Source of the DNA: Cylindrodendrum hubeiense
Lineage: Eukaryota; Ascomycota; Sordariomycetes; Hypocreales; Nectriaceae
Reading direction: 5' to 3'
DNA length: 64,000 nt
Assembly (NCBI GenBank): GCA_014621425.1
Contig: JAANBB010000042.1
Location: 62,001-126,000, forward strand
Part shown: one piece after another, positions 10,815 to 23,226 of the stretch
How positions within the stretch are numbered: position 1 is the stretch's first letter
Layout of the letters: each line of letters starts with the position of its first letter
Notes under the pieces: model-generated
Database searches by the model: none
Seen by the model: only the letters and a program-made list of their open reading frames with translations
Told to the model about the DNA's origin: nothing
Made by a program: the position numbers and the translations under genes

Positions 10815-13800
10815 CTTGCCGTTTTACGGTGGGATAATGTTGTTTAGGGAAATGGCCTTGAGAGAGTCAGTCGTAGGTTTACTAGGCTTCAAACTGACTC
10901 AACTACAACTCCCAGTTCAGGAGATAGAACGAGTTCGTCTCTCAGCGCCAATTACTCCATAAACGGCTCCAGGCCCGAATGCATAGATGCCTGACTCGCA
11001 TATTCGAATCACGAGACCAGTTACCTAAAGCGCCACTAGGTCATTCACGATGGATCTATAGGCCGGTGCACCAGAGATGAGGGGTGAATGCACACCGCAA
11101 TGCGCCAACAGGGATTGATATTGATACGTCTGATTCGGAAAAACTAAGAAGCGTGCCCAGGTATCCACAGCGATCACCTGAATCTGGGTGACGTGTTAAA
11201 TTACCTCCTCATCCGTGTGTAGTGAAGACGGTGGATGAAGATATTGCATACACTTAAGTCCCCATACACTATAATTTTTGATCGCGTGAGCCGCCATGTT
11301 GTGGTTTACTCCACCGTTAATTGCCCCTCAACCTTGAATCGGTGGTAATTAGGTAGCATTGGTGAATTGTCGAAGCGCGTTAGCCGGACGCTAATGGTGA
11401 GACCCATCATCAATTATCAGCTATTTAGGGAATAGTGACTTTCAAAATCAATATTGTGGCGCGCTACTGATCATGGCGCAAGCCTCATAGTAAGCTGAGG
11501 GGTTGGGCCTCGAGCTGAGGTTGTTGGTCATCAGTATTTGCTCACACCTGCTTCGATCTCGGCGATCACCTCATTTTGTCAAGACTGGTGATGATAATGG
11601 CATTATACATACCGCTGTAACGGATGCGCTGAAACTATACCGGCCAAAAGGGCCGCCTGCGTTGCCAGCATTGCTGCGATTCCGACCTGTGTGCGAACTG
11701 TGCCTTCTTAGGATTGTGACTGCATCTCACTCAGCAAGTCACCAGACAGCCTTGCACAAAATGAGTGGCTTCTTGTCAAAATCAGGAATACAGTCAGTTT
11801 CAGCACCTAGTTATGACTCAGACTCTGCCTACTGCGCCCAGAGAATCATAGAATACGTTGGTTGATCTGCATTTACTGAAACGAGGTCGAGGCTCATCGC
11901 CCTCAACGAGGCGGTTTTCAACCGCCTTGATACCAACAAACTTGGACATGGCGCTAGAGGCTTACTGTCCCTTAATGAATAGAAGTTGTTGGTTACTCGT
12001 TTGGGGGCAATTTCTGTTGGTTAGTAAAGCGGTTATGAACCTGGCAGCCGAACCAACGTGCGCATGGGAGGATGCACTGCCAAAGGCTGAGCGTCACGGC
12101 AAGGAGGCCGAGGCTGAGAAGGTTATTAAAAGATATCGCGACACCTTTAAGATTAAAAACGTTCGTAAATATCGTAATCCCGGTAATATCAGTCATCAGA
12201 TGAGTGGTGATAAACGCCAGCCCAAACCCACGACTCCCCATGGTCACGCCTCCAAGCTTTGTCAAGTAATGAGAAATCGATACTTTTGGCAATCCTGGTA
12301 TTAAGAGATGGGGATATGCAAGCATCGTGCTAGGGCCTTCCTCTCCAGCTCGCTTCGGCGTCGCAATGTGGTATTTCTTCACGTGAGGGGGTGACAACTG
12401 CAAACTAGCAACCAACTAGACGGAGAGGGTGTGTCGATGCACCCGGGTCGGTGTTTCCAAGGTATCCGATCCTCTACGAGGCACTCTATTGCTCCAACCG
12501 TCGGCCGAAGCACATGAATCCCTCCATACCACCAGAGTCACAGCCGAGCACATCAGCCTAAACATCATTTCCTCCATATGGATAACCAACTGCATCAGCC
12601 CCGGCCCCAGGGGGATCAGAGCGCTTAGAAATCGGCTGTGCCTACCGAGTCGTTGGAAGTCGGAAAAGCGGCGAAGGAGCTGGAGGAGCTCAAGAATACG
12701 CACGATCGGAAGTTGGAAGATACGCGCTGAAAACTGGCAGCATCACATACGAGCCCTACAGGAGACCAACAGGGACACTTGACATGAAACGTACGAGCTG
12801 CAAGGACGGGCAAGCACTATACCCTTGACGGTGCTAAGGCAACAAGTCTCCAGTCCGTACCTTTCCCCACATAACTCTGGCTGCGACTGATTGATGCAGA
12901 GGATGATGTAGATGTGGCAACAGCAGTGGCAATGTGGTTGTGAGCCATCTGATGTTGATCTCGGCAGCATTGGGAAGTGGTAGGACTTCTGCAGTCGCCT
13001 AATTTAGGTGGGCACTGGTGGTGTATGCCTAAAAAGGCAATCTTGAACAGGCTGGACATGCCGGGAGCGACGGCACTGGAGCACTGGAGCCTTCGCACTG
13101 TCAAAGAGACGTGGGAGAGGGATCCTATTGCTGGAACAAAGAGGACCACTAGTGCAAGATGTCGATGGCAGTGCAAATGGATCATCAAATGCCCCGGTGT
13201 ACTGTAAAATGTTAAACCGTCGCCAACGAGTGTTATGGGTCGGGATGGGCCAACAATAACCTCACCTTCGTATCTACTGTTGCTCGACATTGGATTATTC
13301 GTATTTTTAGCTTTTGGCCTGGATCTTGGTAATTATGGGGAAGACCCGTATTTAATTTGAGCCCGGGCATGTCTCTGGCCAAGGAAGCCGCCGAAGATCC
13401 CCTAGAGCTAACCTAAAGTGCTGCGGCTTCCAAGGGGATGATGCCAGGGAGGCCAGGGAGGCCAGGGGTCGTTCAGCCATGACGCCGAACGGAGCCTTTC
13501 CTCCCTGTATTATCAGACCCCCCAGGTCAATACAGTACTCACGGCCAGGAAACGTTGGACGCATTCGGTTTCAAGAAGAGCGACGGCGGTGCTTTTAGGC
13601 ATTGGTCACGAGACAGGCGGTGAGTATTATTAATAGCCATGACCATCAAACCGCTGAAAGGGCTCCCAAGACCGAAGTACCCTCCGTGCCCCCCAAGCCT
13701 CCCCATGTAGGCGTCAATGAAACCTGTGCTGTGGCGTATGGTGCTTTGTGGATACCGGGTGACATTGCTGCCAGCGGCTATTGGGGGCCCTGCTGTCAGG

Positions 13801-15353
13801 TCTGACACCAGGCGGTCCCGAAAGGGCGATACAGTCACCGATCTCATCGTGGCTGGTCGGTATTCGGCACTACCCCGACCTGGGCACAGGGTCTCGGATG
13901 ATGTGCTGAGTCCTGGAGCGTTCCTCCGCTCGCTGTTCAGTGATATTGTCATGCCGTTTTAGAACATGCCTGTAACACGCAATGTGATTGATGCGCGAGG
14001 TAGACTTTGAGATGATACCTTCACAGAGTTTCGCACAGAAGCATCCGATTTGTAAACATGTTCCGGCAGCCAGCAGAATTCCAGTCGCCCAGTGACGGGC
14101 CAGGGGACTGAAGTCCGCTTACCCCTTTGACTAACGAAATGCCCCCGTCCCCTCCTTTAGGGCAGTGAGTGCTCCCCGGCGCACTCAAGGCACTCCCCTC
14201 CAGGGGCTGGGTCTTCCCTGCAGCGCGATGGAGGACTCACTCCTCGGCCCGGTGTTGGTGGATGCTTGTGGGCGTTGGTGGACATCGGGCGCGTCGGATT
14301 CCGGCTCTGCTCTGCTCCCCGCATTGGCGATCACGGCGGCGACGGCCATCGGGACGAGGACTGAAGAACGAGGACTGAAGAACGCAAATGTCTTCACGTC
14401 TGCCGCTGCAATATCGGGGTGAGACGACGGGTCTTTGTGTCTTTATCATCTCCAGCTTGTTTGGGCGCTCCCAGCTGGCATGCAAACAAGCTGGACAAGG
14501 GCTGACTGGACCACGCCACTCCGGCCGCTCTTCCGAGCCACCCGCAGTTCTGCTCATCCTTTCATCCCTACTTATGCACTGTGGCGACACATGATCCCGG
14601 CGTTGAGACAATGAAATCATGGATGCTCCGGCGGGGCCAATGGCTGGCTCCGACCCCCTGGAGCGCGCGAGCCAGGCACCGCTTTTCCCTGTTCCGAACT
14701 CCGAGGCCATGAGGATCCCTAACCCAATCCCGACTACGGCGCGCACCACCCCTGAGACGGCCACCACTCGCGAGCCGGCCACAGGGGAAGGCTCGTGTCC
14801 AGCCAGGTCGCCGGCGCGAGGGCTGGCGCCCCGAAGCGGATAACTGTGGGCGATGAGTGGCAGCAATTTGGGGAACCCCGGCGCGCTCCCGAAGAAGCAA
14901 ACCGCGGGCTCGCTAACGAGCGAATTGGTCGGCGGCTGTCACACATTCGCTTGTATACGAACGAGTAATATGGACCGCCCCCCCCCTTTCCCGCTGGGCT
15001 CCAGAAGCACGAGAGCGCACTAAAACGGGTCTGGATACGAGCTTACAACACACCCGCGACCGCCACCGTTTGCTCAGCCCTGCTGGCACTTTTGATTGTG
15101 TTGCTAGTGACAGCTGGGACGGATTCATGGCTGGTGCCATGTTGGTGCCAGGCCGGTTGGCTGGGTCGTAATTCGTTTGTCCTCGCACCCCGGCCGGGAC
15201 AGACACGCGACATGTTACCTCTTTTATTCTCCGATGCTCCCCCTTCGCTTCTCGGCTCACGCCGACATAAACTTAATCGCATGTCCAGATCGTTCTCTAT
15301 GGGTCTCTCCGTCGTCGCCATTCTTCCTCATTTTCGTTGTAGCAACCGGTAGG
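10815..15353. other. Long gene-poor stretch
   Basis: About 4.5 kb without a convincing gene. Open frames of 60 to 209 codons occur on both strands and overlap each other (for example 11993-12415 minus, 12817-13290 minus, 14237-14866 minus). None shows a family motif or a consistent chain of splice sites. From about 13.9 kb the sequence is GC-rich. It may hold decayed genes, a non-coding RNA or a long promoter for the sulfatase-type gene. Confidence 0.45.
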
Positions 15354-18244
15354 ATGTCAGCTACTTTCGTTCCCTACTGCTTCTCCGTAACGTTTGTTTC
15401 TCTGGCCTTTACCAAGCTGGTCCACCTGTATATCCATGCGAACAGCGTCTCGGCGGCTTCATTTATCGTCTACTTGCCTTCGTTCTTTCTCCCAGATGCC
15501 GTCGTCATCTTCACCACGCGCCTGGCGCTGCGGCGCGAGAGGGGATGGTATTCTTTTCCAATATGCGCCTTGGGGTGCTTAATGACGTACGCCCAGTCCT
15601 GTCCGGTCTCGTCCTCCTCCATTTGTGCTGACATCCAGGTCCCAGGCTCGTTATTCTTTGCGCGGCATCATCACAGCTCGGCTTCTTTTACGAGACGGGC
15701 AACGAGATCGAATGGGAAGACGCTGGTAGTTTTGCCCATGACACCGAAGGTATGAAGGTCCTGATGAGCGGGATCGGGCCTGTCATGGCATCAGGGATTG
15801 TCATCCTCTTTGTTGCCTGGTTCGCCAAGGCCTTTCTTTACAGATCTGTGGGGATGCTATTAGTCGGCATCGGTGCCCCCCTCGTCTTCGGTAATATTGA
15901 TCCTTCGCCCCGTCTTGAATTAAGCATTATTAACGGCCGTTTAGTCTGGCGATCAGGCCTACGACGTCGCTCCCAAAGCCCCCGACCGAGGCGGCGGATC
16001 GAGCGCCAGCCGGATTGGAGCTCAGACTCCGAAGATTACTCTGACTACGAGTCCGACTTCGATACCGATTCGGGGGAAGCCGTGGCCCTCGTATATGGCG
16101 AAAAATGGATGGATTCGGTCGGCCGCAGCCCAAACTGCTTCCGCAAAACGAGTTCTTGGCTGGCCATCGCCATTTCGCTCGTCTTCCTCGCCGCTACTAC
16201 AATCGTCCGCCCTGCGACGCCATACAACCTTATATCTACGACACTCCCATTTCCTCTATTAGACATGCTCCGGCCGAGACCCGACCCCTGCGCCGAAATG
16301 GGCCTCGTGAACGACAACGAATGGCCCTTTCCGGAACTCACCAATACGTCAACATGGGAAACCCCCAGCCAAAACTTCAAAGGATGGGCGCCAGGGACCA
16401 ATAATATGTTTGTCAACCGTTATCGAAAGACAATTCCGGTTTGGCTTCCGGACCCGGCTCCATCTGGGTTCTCTAAATGGACTGCCCGTCGTGCCAAAGC
16501 TCACCCTCCCCCTCCCCCTCCCCCTCCCCCGGACAGCTCCGATGCGAATCGATTTATGCAATCCGGTGGCCCGCACCATGGTGGCCCGCACCACGGTGGT
16601 CCGCATCACGGTGGCCCTCACCACGGTGGCCACGACCTTGAATGTGACTTTATGAATGACACCTTCTACAACCCCGTCGGCGATCCGATGAAGATTACAA
16701 ATCTCGACAACGACATCTTGCAGGTTTTGGAGGAAGCATTCGCTAACAAGACCGTCAAAATCAAGCACGTTGCTCTAATCATGATGGAGAGCCTTCGAGA
16801 AGAGCTCTTCCCCATCCAGCAGGGCTCTGATATCCACAAGATCATCATGGAGACCCATGATGAAGAAGAGATGGAGGAAACCAATGCACTATTGTCTCGC
16901 TTGTCGCCAAATGCAGAGAAGATTACTGGCAAACCGGGCAATTTCATGACCAGCAACGGTTCGACCTACGAGCGAGCCGAGTCTGAATGGAACGACACCA
17001 CGAAACAAGGCTTTGGTGGAATTAATATTGTCGGCGGTCTCACGACCAGCTCCGTTTCGACCAAGAGTCTGGCAGCAATCCACTGCGGCGCGTGGCCCAT
17101 GCCCGTTGACAAATTCGAAGAAGCCGAGACTGAGAGCTACCAGCCCTGTCTTCCCCAGGTGCTGGAACTCTTCAACAGGCTCAAGAGTAACCAGTCCACG
17201 AGCGACTTTCGGGAACAAGAATGGAACCCTGCTTTCTTTCAGTCCGTGACAGACGGCTATGACAGGCAGGCCCAGTTCGACAAGCAGATTGGCTTCAAAC
17301 ATATTATCACCAAGGACAAAATCGATGAACTGTCGACCGAAGAAGACAACCTGCAAACAATAAACTACTTTGGGTATGCCGAAACCACCCTCAAGGCACA
17401 CATGGAAAATTACATCGTGGAGGCCAAGCTTAACAAACAGCGCATGTTTTTCTCGCACTTTACTAGCACAACTCATCATCCTTGGGCGCTTCCCAAGGGG
17501 TTCAAGTCCAACCGGTACATTGATGCCAAGGGGACGATGAGATGGCACAAGGACTTTAACAAATATCTCAACACGGTTCGCTTCAACGACGCTTGGCTGG
17601 GCGAGATGATGCAGATGTTTGAGGATCACGGCATTGCCGATGAGACGCTCGTCGTCTTTGTGGGCGACCACGGCCAGGCATTCAAGGAAGACGTCTCCAA
17701 GACGGGCACCTACGAAAACGGACACATCAGCAATTTCCGTGTCCCCATCACATTCAAACACCCGCATCTCCCGCGAGTCCAGTATAATGCGAACGCCACA
17801 TCCCTGTCCATTCTACCGACCATTCTCGACCTACTCATCAATAGTGGTTCGCTGAATGTGGACGATTCCGCTGCGGCATCCGACCTCGTTCAAGATTACG
17901 AGGGCCAGTCATTGATACGGCCCTACAAGGCCACTCACAACGGCCGACGCGCTTGGAACTTCGGCATCATCAATGCCGGAGGGCGCATGCTCTCGGTGAC
18001 ATCAGCAGACGCACCCTGGAGGCTTGTTATGCCTCTGGACCATAAATCTGCGTATAAACTTACCGACCTCAAGAATGATCCTCTCGAGTTGGATCCCCTA
18101 TTAAAATGGTCGATTGAGAGCTTGGCGTCGTCTGCAAGAAGGAAATACGATAGCGATGCCGAACAATGGGCCATCGAGGCCGAGGCGGTCGCACAGTGGT
18201 GGGGTTTGGAACGGAAGCGTCTTTGGGGATACCATGTAGAATAA
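15354..18244 (+). CDS. Membrane-anchored sulfatase / alkaline-phosphatase superfamily protein
   Basis: Two exons, 15354-15586 and 15646-18244, give 943 residues. The acceptor at 15645 was chosen because it continues the first exon into TLVILCAASSQLGFFYETG, which reads on without a break; an ATG exists at 15752 but would drop the first membrane segments. The first 170 or so residues contain several hydrophobic segments, then a basic and acidic linker, another membrane segment near 210-235, a proline run and a His-Gly-Pro repeat (385-407). The catalytic domain starts at about 450: metal-binding glutamate in LIMMESLRE (E459), a Ser/Thr-rich nucleophile region (TTSSVSTKSLAAIHCG), histidines in HFTSTTHHPW and the metal pair in VGDHGQ (D752, H753). 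The fold is shared by sulfatases and lipoteichoic-acid-synthase-like phosphotransferases. The active-site region shows no obvious C/S-x-P-x-R formylglycine motif, so phosphotransferase or phosphodiesterase activity is as likely as sulfatase. Confidence 0.87.
16565..16633 (+). repeat. 15-bp coding tandem repeat (Gly-Gly-Pro-His-His)
   Basis: Four full units and one partial unit of a 15-base repeat (ggtggcccgcaccat and variants) encode Gly-Gly-Pro-His-His. A polyproline run encoded by CCCCCT-type DNA lies just before it. Differences between units are mostly synonymous, which suggests the peptide is under selection. The unit is histidine-rich, so metal binding is conceivable. Confidence 0.85.
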
Positions 18245-20298
18245 ATAGGAGTCTGCATTGACAGGGTCTGCATTGACAGGGCGTCTGGGCAGTCATCTGG
18301 GACCGGTAGCGAATTTATAGTTATTTTTTATTCATCTTCACGCCATCGCGCGTCGAAAGAATTATCAACAATTGGCCATTGAATAACATATCTTACTTAA
18401 AAGAAACGTGAAACAACCCAAACATATTCCCATCTTTAAACAACCATTGTAAGGTTACCCTTTTTGCATTTATTCTGTCATAACTTGTCAATTCTTTACT
18501 CCGTGTTATTCGAAGTTCTCTCCATCTGGCTTAACGCCACGTGCGCGATGTGATCAGGTATAGGGTAGTAGTCGGGCCAATGACATCACGGATTATCAAT
18601 TTGGAGTCACGGAGTTGGGATACAGCAAAAAGCATGACACATTCCCATCTGTCATTTTATCGATGATGGCCATCTTGGCAGGTCTTGGTATTGAGAAATG
18701 TGGAGTGATTTAAGAATGTGCGTACCTATACATGAACAGAACAACTGAGGATCCTGATGCTCAAGTTGGCAACGCCAAGACGCCAACATGTGGGCCGAGA
18801 GTCAATGCATTTGTGTTTGGAGAAAGTGTCCCCGACCGATCCACAAGAAGAGGAGTCGCTGCGGGTCAAGATCAGTGCATCAGTTGAAAGAGGAAAGACT
18901 CCCTTGTCTCGATGACGTCGGGTTCATTGACAATGTAGGTAGGTAATATTCAACAGGAGAAGCCCAAATGCAAATGTGGCTGCATTTGGTCTATGACCAG
19001 ACCAGACGACGCTTTGCAGAGAACTATTGATGCATCGAAGGACGGTAGAAGGACGCATACATCCACGTTTGCATTCTATGGAGAGAAATGGGTAGCTCTC
19101 TCCTCACCACCCCAATTAATCATGTTGGGGCAACTTTGGGGTAGTAGCCTCGATTCTTTTTGCCACAGTGCATTCTCTAAAGAGTCAGCATCCCTCCACG
19201 CGGATACCGGCCCATTTCCTTCGCCACAATAGATACAGGCACATGCTCTTCGAAGATGAATGTCAATGCCCAGGAAAGTCGAATAGGCAAGTGGACCATG
19301 ACAAAGAGTAGAAAAATCCCTCCCAGTCTCCACATTGCCATTCACCATCCGGGCGGCTCGGGTCCCCAGATGGGCCAATCCCCAGTAAAAGACCCAGTAC
19401 AGTGGAGGCCGTCATACGTACAATACTGCACCAGTTGCATTACTCTGGCCTACACCTTGTCGTTTCAGGGTCCACTCCATACCCATCGTCTCGTCCTCAC
19501 CCACAGAAATCGCCCCGGGGTCAAGGCCTGTACAGCCGCGGTACACCGGCCCCGGACTTCGAGACGGCCAAGACCTGAACAACGCTGGGGAAGTGGAAAT
19601 CTATCACGTAAAAACAACTGTCGTTTGGAACCAATAAATGCACTCTTTATCCATGTCCCCCACGGGGTGAGATGGTCCGTCTGGAGAAACTATCATGTCT
19701 CCGCGAGCGAAGGCCCGCCGACCTGGAGATGTAAGGGCGTCGGTGAGCTGATAAACTGCGGCAAACTATCCCAGTAGCGACTGTTTGGTATAGTGAGTGG
19801 AAGTCTCAAGGCTAGGGTTCCTTGCTATCACAGCCCCATATCCTGACAAAGGGGGAGCGCATCATCATAAACGATCCTGTTCAGAGTCCCTTCCTGATTC
19901 AGTGACTAGAGTCGGACCATCAAGGCTATGACCAGCCAAGCACATCCCTAACATTCGGTCGGACGAAGCTTGCCTGGATTAGCTGGCGTTGCTGACGTTG
20001 CAAGTGCGGCCCTTTGTTACGGCTCGAATTCTTGCAGAAGCGTCCGCTAGTATAAATGGCCCCTTCGGTCCGCCTAGCTTGAGGTTAGTTCACACATCCA
20101 ACAAATCCATCCCTGACGCTTCATCCTCCCTTCCATCCATCATAGATACTTATTTTAAGACACAATCATCTTCGAAAGGAACACCACATTCGTGGTTGCT
20201 ACATCTCCTTCTACAACTCGCCTACTGAGGGCCTTACCAATCTTGGTCGACCTCCACTATCAAATTCCTAGGGGACCACCGTTAGCACGACAATCACC
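18245..20298. promoter_or_regulatory. Intergenic region and promoter of the amino acid transporter gene
   Basis: About 2 kb with no supported gene. Open frames on both strands (such as 19076-19378 minus) lack motifs. A TATA box at 20051 marks the promoter, and a leader of roughly 200 bases precedes the start codon at 20299. Confidence 0.5.
20051..20059 (+). promoter_or_regulatory. TATA box of the amino acid transporter gene
   Basis: tataaatgg lies 240 bases upstream of the start codon and is followed by a CA/TC-rich leader typical of fungal messenger RNA. The distance implies a long 5' leader or an unseen leader intron. Confidence 0.55.
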
Positions 20299-21756
20299 AT
20301 GACCTTCTCCAAGTCAGGAGCCGATAGCACCATGATGACCGATCATATCCAAGAGACAAGCGCATTCGATTCCGAACAGGCGAAGAAGGAGCAGCCTAGT
20401 CACGAACCTGCCGAAGACTTCCAGGAGGTCCCGTCCGAGATCGCCGACAACACCAACATCTTCAGCCAAGGTGGAAAGAATTACCGCACCCTTGGGAAAT
20501 GGGATACCGTGCTCATCCTAAGTACCAATCAAGTTGGATTGGGCGTGCTATCTCTGCCGTCGGTAATGAAGGTCCTTGGTATCGTCCCCGGAATCATCGC
20601 CATCTGCACCATCGGATGCCTCACCTGGTACGCAGCCTATGTGCTACTGCAGTTCTATAGGAAACATCCCCACGTGGTCAACATGGTCGATATGTGCACT
20701 GTCGTCGGCGGCAAGAGGTTTGAAGTCATTGCTGGCATTATGAACGTCATCCAGTTCATCTTCTTCTCCGCATCTCCTGCCGTCACTCTCTCGATCGCGT
20801 TCAACACCATTAGCGATCACGCCACATGTACAGTCACCTTCATTTTCGTCTCATGCGCTATTTCCTGGCTGTTCTCTCTTCCACGGACGATGAAATTTGT
20901 CTCCATGTGTGGCATTCCAAACGCTATCAGCGTCCTCATTGCTGTCGGCATCGCTTTGATCAGCTTAGCGGTGGCTGGCCCAGCTAAGGCACCGGCTGAG
21001 TGGAGCAGGAAGATCGAAATTGTTGGAAATCCAACCTTCCGAGAGGGACTCAACGCATGCCTCAAGATCGTCTACGCTTACGCTGCCAACTGTACCTTCG
21101 TCAGCTATATGGCCGAGATGGTGAATCCTTCCCGGGACTTCAACTTCTCCCTCACCGTCCTCGAACTTAGCAGCATCTTCTTCTATACAAGCGTTGCCAT
21201 CGTTCTGTACTGCCTTGCTGGAGAGTACACCGTTTCTCCGGTCCTAGGTGCGGCAGCGACACTCCCAGCCAAGATCGCCTACGGCATTGCTCTCTTCGCC
21301 ATCCTTACTACTGCTCTATCAAACGCTCATACTGGTTGTAAATACATATACGTTGTGGCTATGCGAAAGATGGGCGCTGTCCACCAGATCACAGACAACA
21401 GTGTCAGGTCATGGAGCACCTGGGTCATTTGCGTTTCTGTTTTCTGGGTCGTCGTATTTATCCTTTCAAACGCCATCCCCATCTTTGATTCGATTTTGTC
21501 CATTACCTCTGCTACCACTGTTTCATGGTTTACTTACGGGTTTAGCGCCATCTTTTGGTTCAATATGAACTGGGATAACCTCTTCATCAACTGGAAAAAG
21601 ACTTCACTCACATTTCTCAACACCTTCCTCATTATTCTGTCTCTCTTTGTAAATGGGGCTGGATTATGGGCATCCGTTACGGAACTAATCGAGACCTTCG
21701 ATGCGGAAGGCTCTGTCTCAGGAGTATTCTCTTGTGGAAACAACGCCGTGTTTTAA
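20299..21756 (+). CDS. AAAP-family amino acid permease (Mtr-like neutral amino acid transporter)
   Basis: A single exon of 485 residues. A hydrophilic cytosolic N-terminus (about 65 residues) precedes about 11 membrane segments. The first segment contains the family stretch STNQVGLGVLSLPSV, and later segments include SNAHTGCKYIYV. This pattern matches the amino acid/auxin permease family. The fungal Mtr branch takes up neutral aliphatic and aromatic amino acids by proton symport at the plasma membrane. A second ATG pair (codons 12-13) gives an alternative start that would not alter the membrane part. Neighbouring genes do not suggest a specific substrate. Confidence 0.9.
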   Translation: MTFSKSGADSTMMTDHIQETSAFDSEQAKKEQPSHEPAEDFQEVPSEIADNTNIFSQGGKNYRTLGKWDTVLILSTNQVGLGVLSLPSVMKVLGIVPGIIAICTIGCLTWYAAYVLLQFYRKHPHVVNMVDMCTVVGGKRFEVIAGIMNVIQFIFFSASPAVTLSIAFNTISDHATCTVTFIFVSCAISWLFSLPRTMKFVSMCGIPNAISVLIAVGIALISLAVAGPAKAPAEWSRKIEIVGNPTFREGLNACLKIVYAYAANCTFVSYMAEMVNPSRDFNFSLTVLELSSIFFYTSVAIVLYCLAGEYTVSPVLGAAATLPAKIAYGIALFAILTTALSNAHTGCKYIYVVAMRKMGAVHQITDNSVRSWSTWVICVSVFWVVVFILSNAIPIFDSILSITSATTVSWFTYGFSAIFWFNMNWDNLFINWKKTSLTFLNTFLIILSLFVNGAGLWASVTELIETFDAEGSVSGVFSCGNNAVF

Positions 21757-22287
21757 ACAGACACGCATTGTGTTTAAGCATTTGAACGGGCCAAAGTATC
21801 GTTATTATAAACTTTTACATGTATTTACAGCTATTTGTCACCAAGTAGACTCAACTTATATTACCAACATCACGAACTCGAAACTAAACCGACGCGTCTG
21901 TAAGATTTGAAGCTGGGATAAAGGAGCTAGCCATTTCATTATTAGTATTTGCGTGAGCAATCACATGTATCTCAAGCCCTCTTATTATTCACAACGGGGA
22001 GTCAGTGAGAAAGGTACAGTTAGCCAGTATATCCATCAGTATTGCTATAGACTGTAATAATCTAGTGAGATATAAATCAAAAGGGTCTATTCGTAACCTA
22101 TGTACCCCTTCTTTTCAGATGCAAAATCGATACGGGGGCTGTACCAAAATTTCTTTCTCTTTCCAACATACTATCAACACAAATCATTTAAAATGTACTC
22201 CGCAAAATATATTCCAGATTAAGATAAATGCAAAGGCTATCTTGAATACATACATAGTTGGTCTAGATTCGGGGTAGACTTGAAATA
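21757..22287. other. AT-rich intergenic region between convergent genes
   Basis: About 530 bases, AT-rich, between the 3' ends of the permease and hydrolase genes. No gene or element is recognised. Confidence 0.55.
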
Positions 22288-23226
22288 TCAACAACGATAT
22301 TGCATAAGAATCCATATCACAGCTTCCACTACAGCTTCGGGAGCCGTTATATGTATGCTATGCCCAGAACCGGCAATATGTTGAAACCTAGAGCGTTCGG
22401 AAAATTTCAGCAACTTCCTCTGCATCGTCTCTTCGACCACATTGGCCTGGGTAATAAACTCCTTCATCCCAGCTCTCTCACTGCTTGTACCGTTGCCCAA
22501 CCGTATACCCTCATTATAAATCTTTTGCAGGTCAATTGCGTAATCTGCATGAAGAACCACAAGAGGTACCCGTCCATATTCCGGCACCTCACTGGACGAG
22601 GGTTCCTTCGCCGCCAATGCACTTCCACTTGCTTGATATTGCGATACCTCTTTGTCTGCAGCAATTTGGTGTTCAGGGCGAGCTGATTCCTCGAGCAATG
22701 ATTGCCAGTCTTTGTCTGTTAAGCGGTGGCAATCTCCATAACAAAGCTGAAGCGTGTCGATATCCCCTTGCAAAGCTTGGACAAACGGATTCGGATACGT
22801 TGAAGGCGTCTCCTCCGTATTCGCGTCCACGAACACGAAACCCTTAAAGTCAGTTAACTTCCTCAGTCTCATGAACTCCCGGGCGATAATGCCGCCGTAT
22901 GAATGGCACACGACTATATACGGTGGAGCAATCTTCGCAGCAGATAAGAGTCTGTCCAACTCTGCAGCCAACTCCTCCGCTGTTCTAGTGTCGCTGTCGA
23001 GGGCCGGCTCGCTGAGACCATAGCCCGCCCGCTCATAGTTGAATACGCTGGTGGATTGGGCGAGACTTTTGGTCACTGTAGCCCATTCCTTCACACTGCT
23101 TGTGATGCCGGGGATGATGATGACGATGGGGTTGTGTGCTCTTCGAGGTGGGCCAAGAATTGTCACCTCGAGTTTATGCGATTCCAAGGCCACCAAAGTT
23201 GTCGACCCTGGCTTTATAGGTGGCAT
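22288..23226 (-). CDS. Alpha/beta-fold hydrolase
   Basis: A single exon. The frame is open to an ATG at 23328 (346 residues), but the ATG at 23226 (312 residues) is preferred. It has adenine at -3, and the 34 residues before it carry no recognisable sorting signal. The fold is clear: an oxyanion-type strand IVIIIPGITSS, a nucleophile elbow CHSYGG, an acid in VVLHADYAID and the catalytic histidine in GSGHSIHIT near the end. The usual GxSxG is CHSYGG here, with cysteine in place of the first glycine. Members hydrolyse esters, epoxides or C-C bonds; the substrate is not predictable. It is convergent with the permease gene. Confidence 0.85.
   Translation of the reverse strand: MPPIKPGSTTLVALESHKLEVTILGPPRRAHNPIVIIIPGITSSVKEWATVTKSLAQSTSVFNYERAGYGLSEPALDSDTRTAEELAAELDRLLSAAKIAPPYIVVCHSYGGIIAREFMRLRKLTDFKGFVFVDANTEETPSTYPNPFVQALQGDIDTLQLCYGDCHRLTDKDWQSLLEESARPEHQIAADKEVSQYQASGSALAAKEPSSSEVPEYGRVPLVVLHADYAIDLQKIYNEGIRLGNGTSSERAGMKEFITQANVVEETMQRKLLKFSERSRFQHIAGSGHSIHITAPEAVVEAVIWILMQYRC

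Noticed and set aside
11993..12415. Minus-strand frame with a stretch like VTMGSRGFGLAF that recalls an SDR cofactor loop
   Set aside because: No other SDR element such as YxxxK follows in any frame, and the rest of the frame has no recognisable pattern.
12817..13290. 157-codon minus-strand frame
   Set aside because: No family motif, low-complexity Ser/Thr stretches, competing frames on the plus strand.
14237..14866. 209-codon minus-strand frame in GC-rich DNA
   Set aside because: Overlaps other long frames in other phases, rich in Arg/Ser/Pro as expected from GC-rich non-coding DNA, no motif.
15752..18244. Sulfatase-type protein starting at the ATG at 15752
   Set aside because: An upstream exon with hydrophobic segments joins in frame through good splice sites, giving a more complete membrane anchor.
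19076..19378. 100-codon minus-strand frame with several cysteines
   Set aside because: No secretion signal, no motif, and composition like surrounding non-coding DNA.
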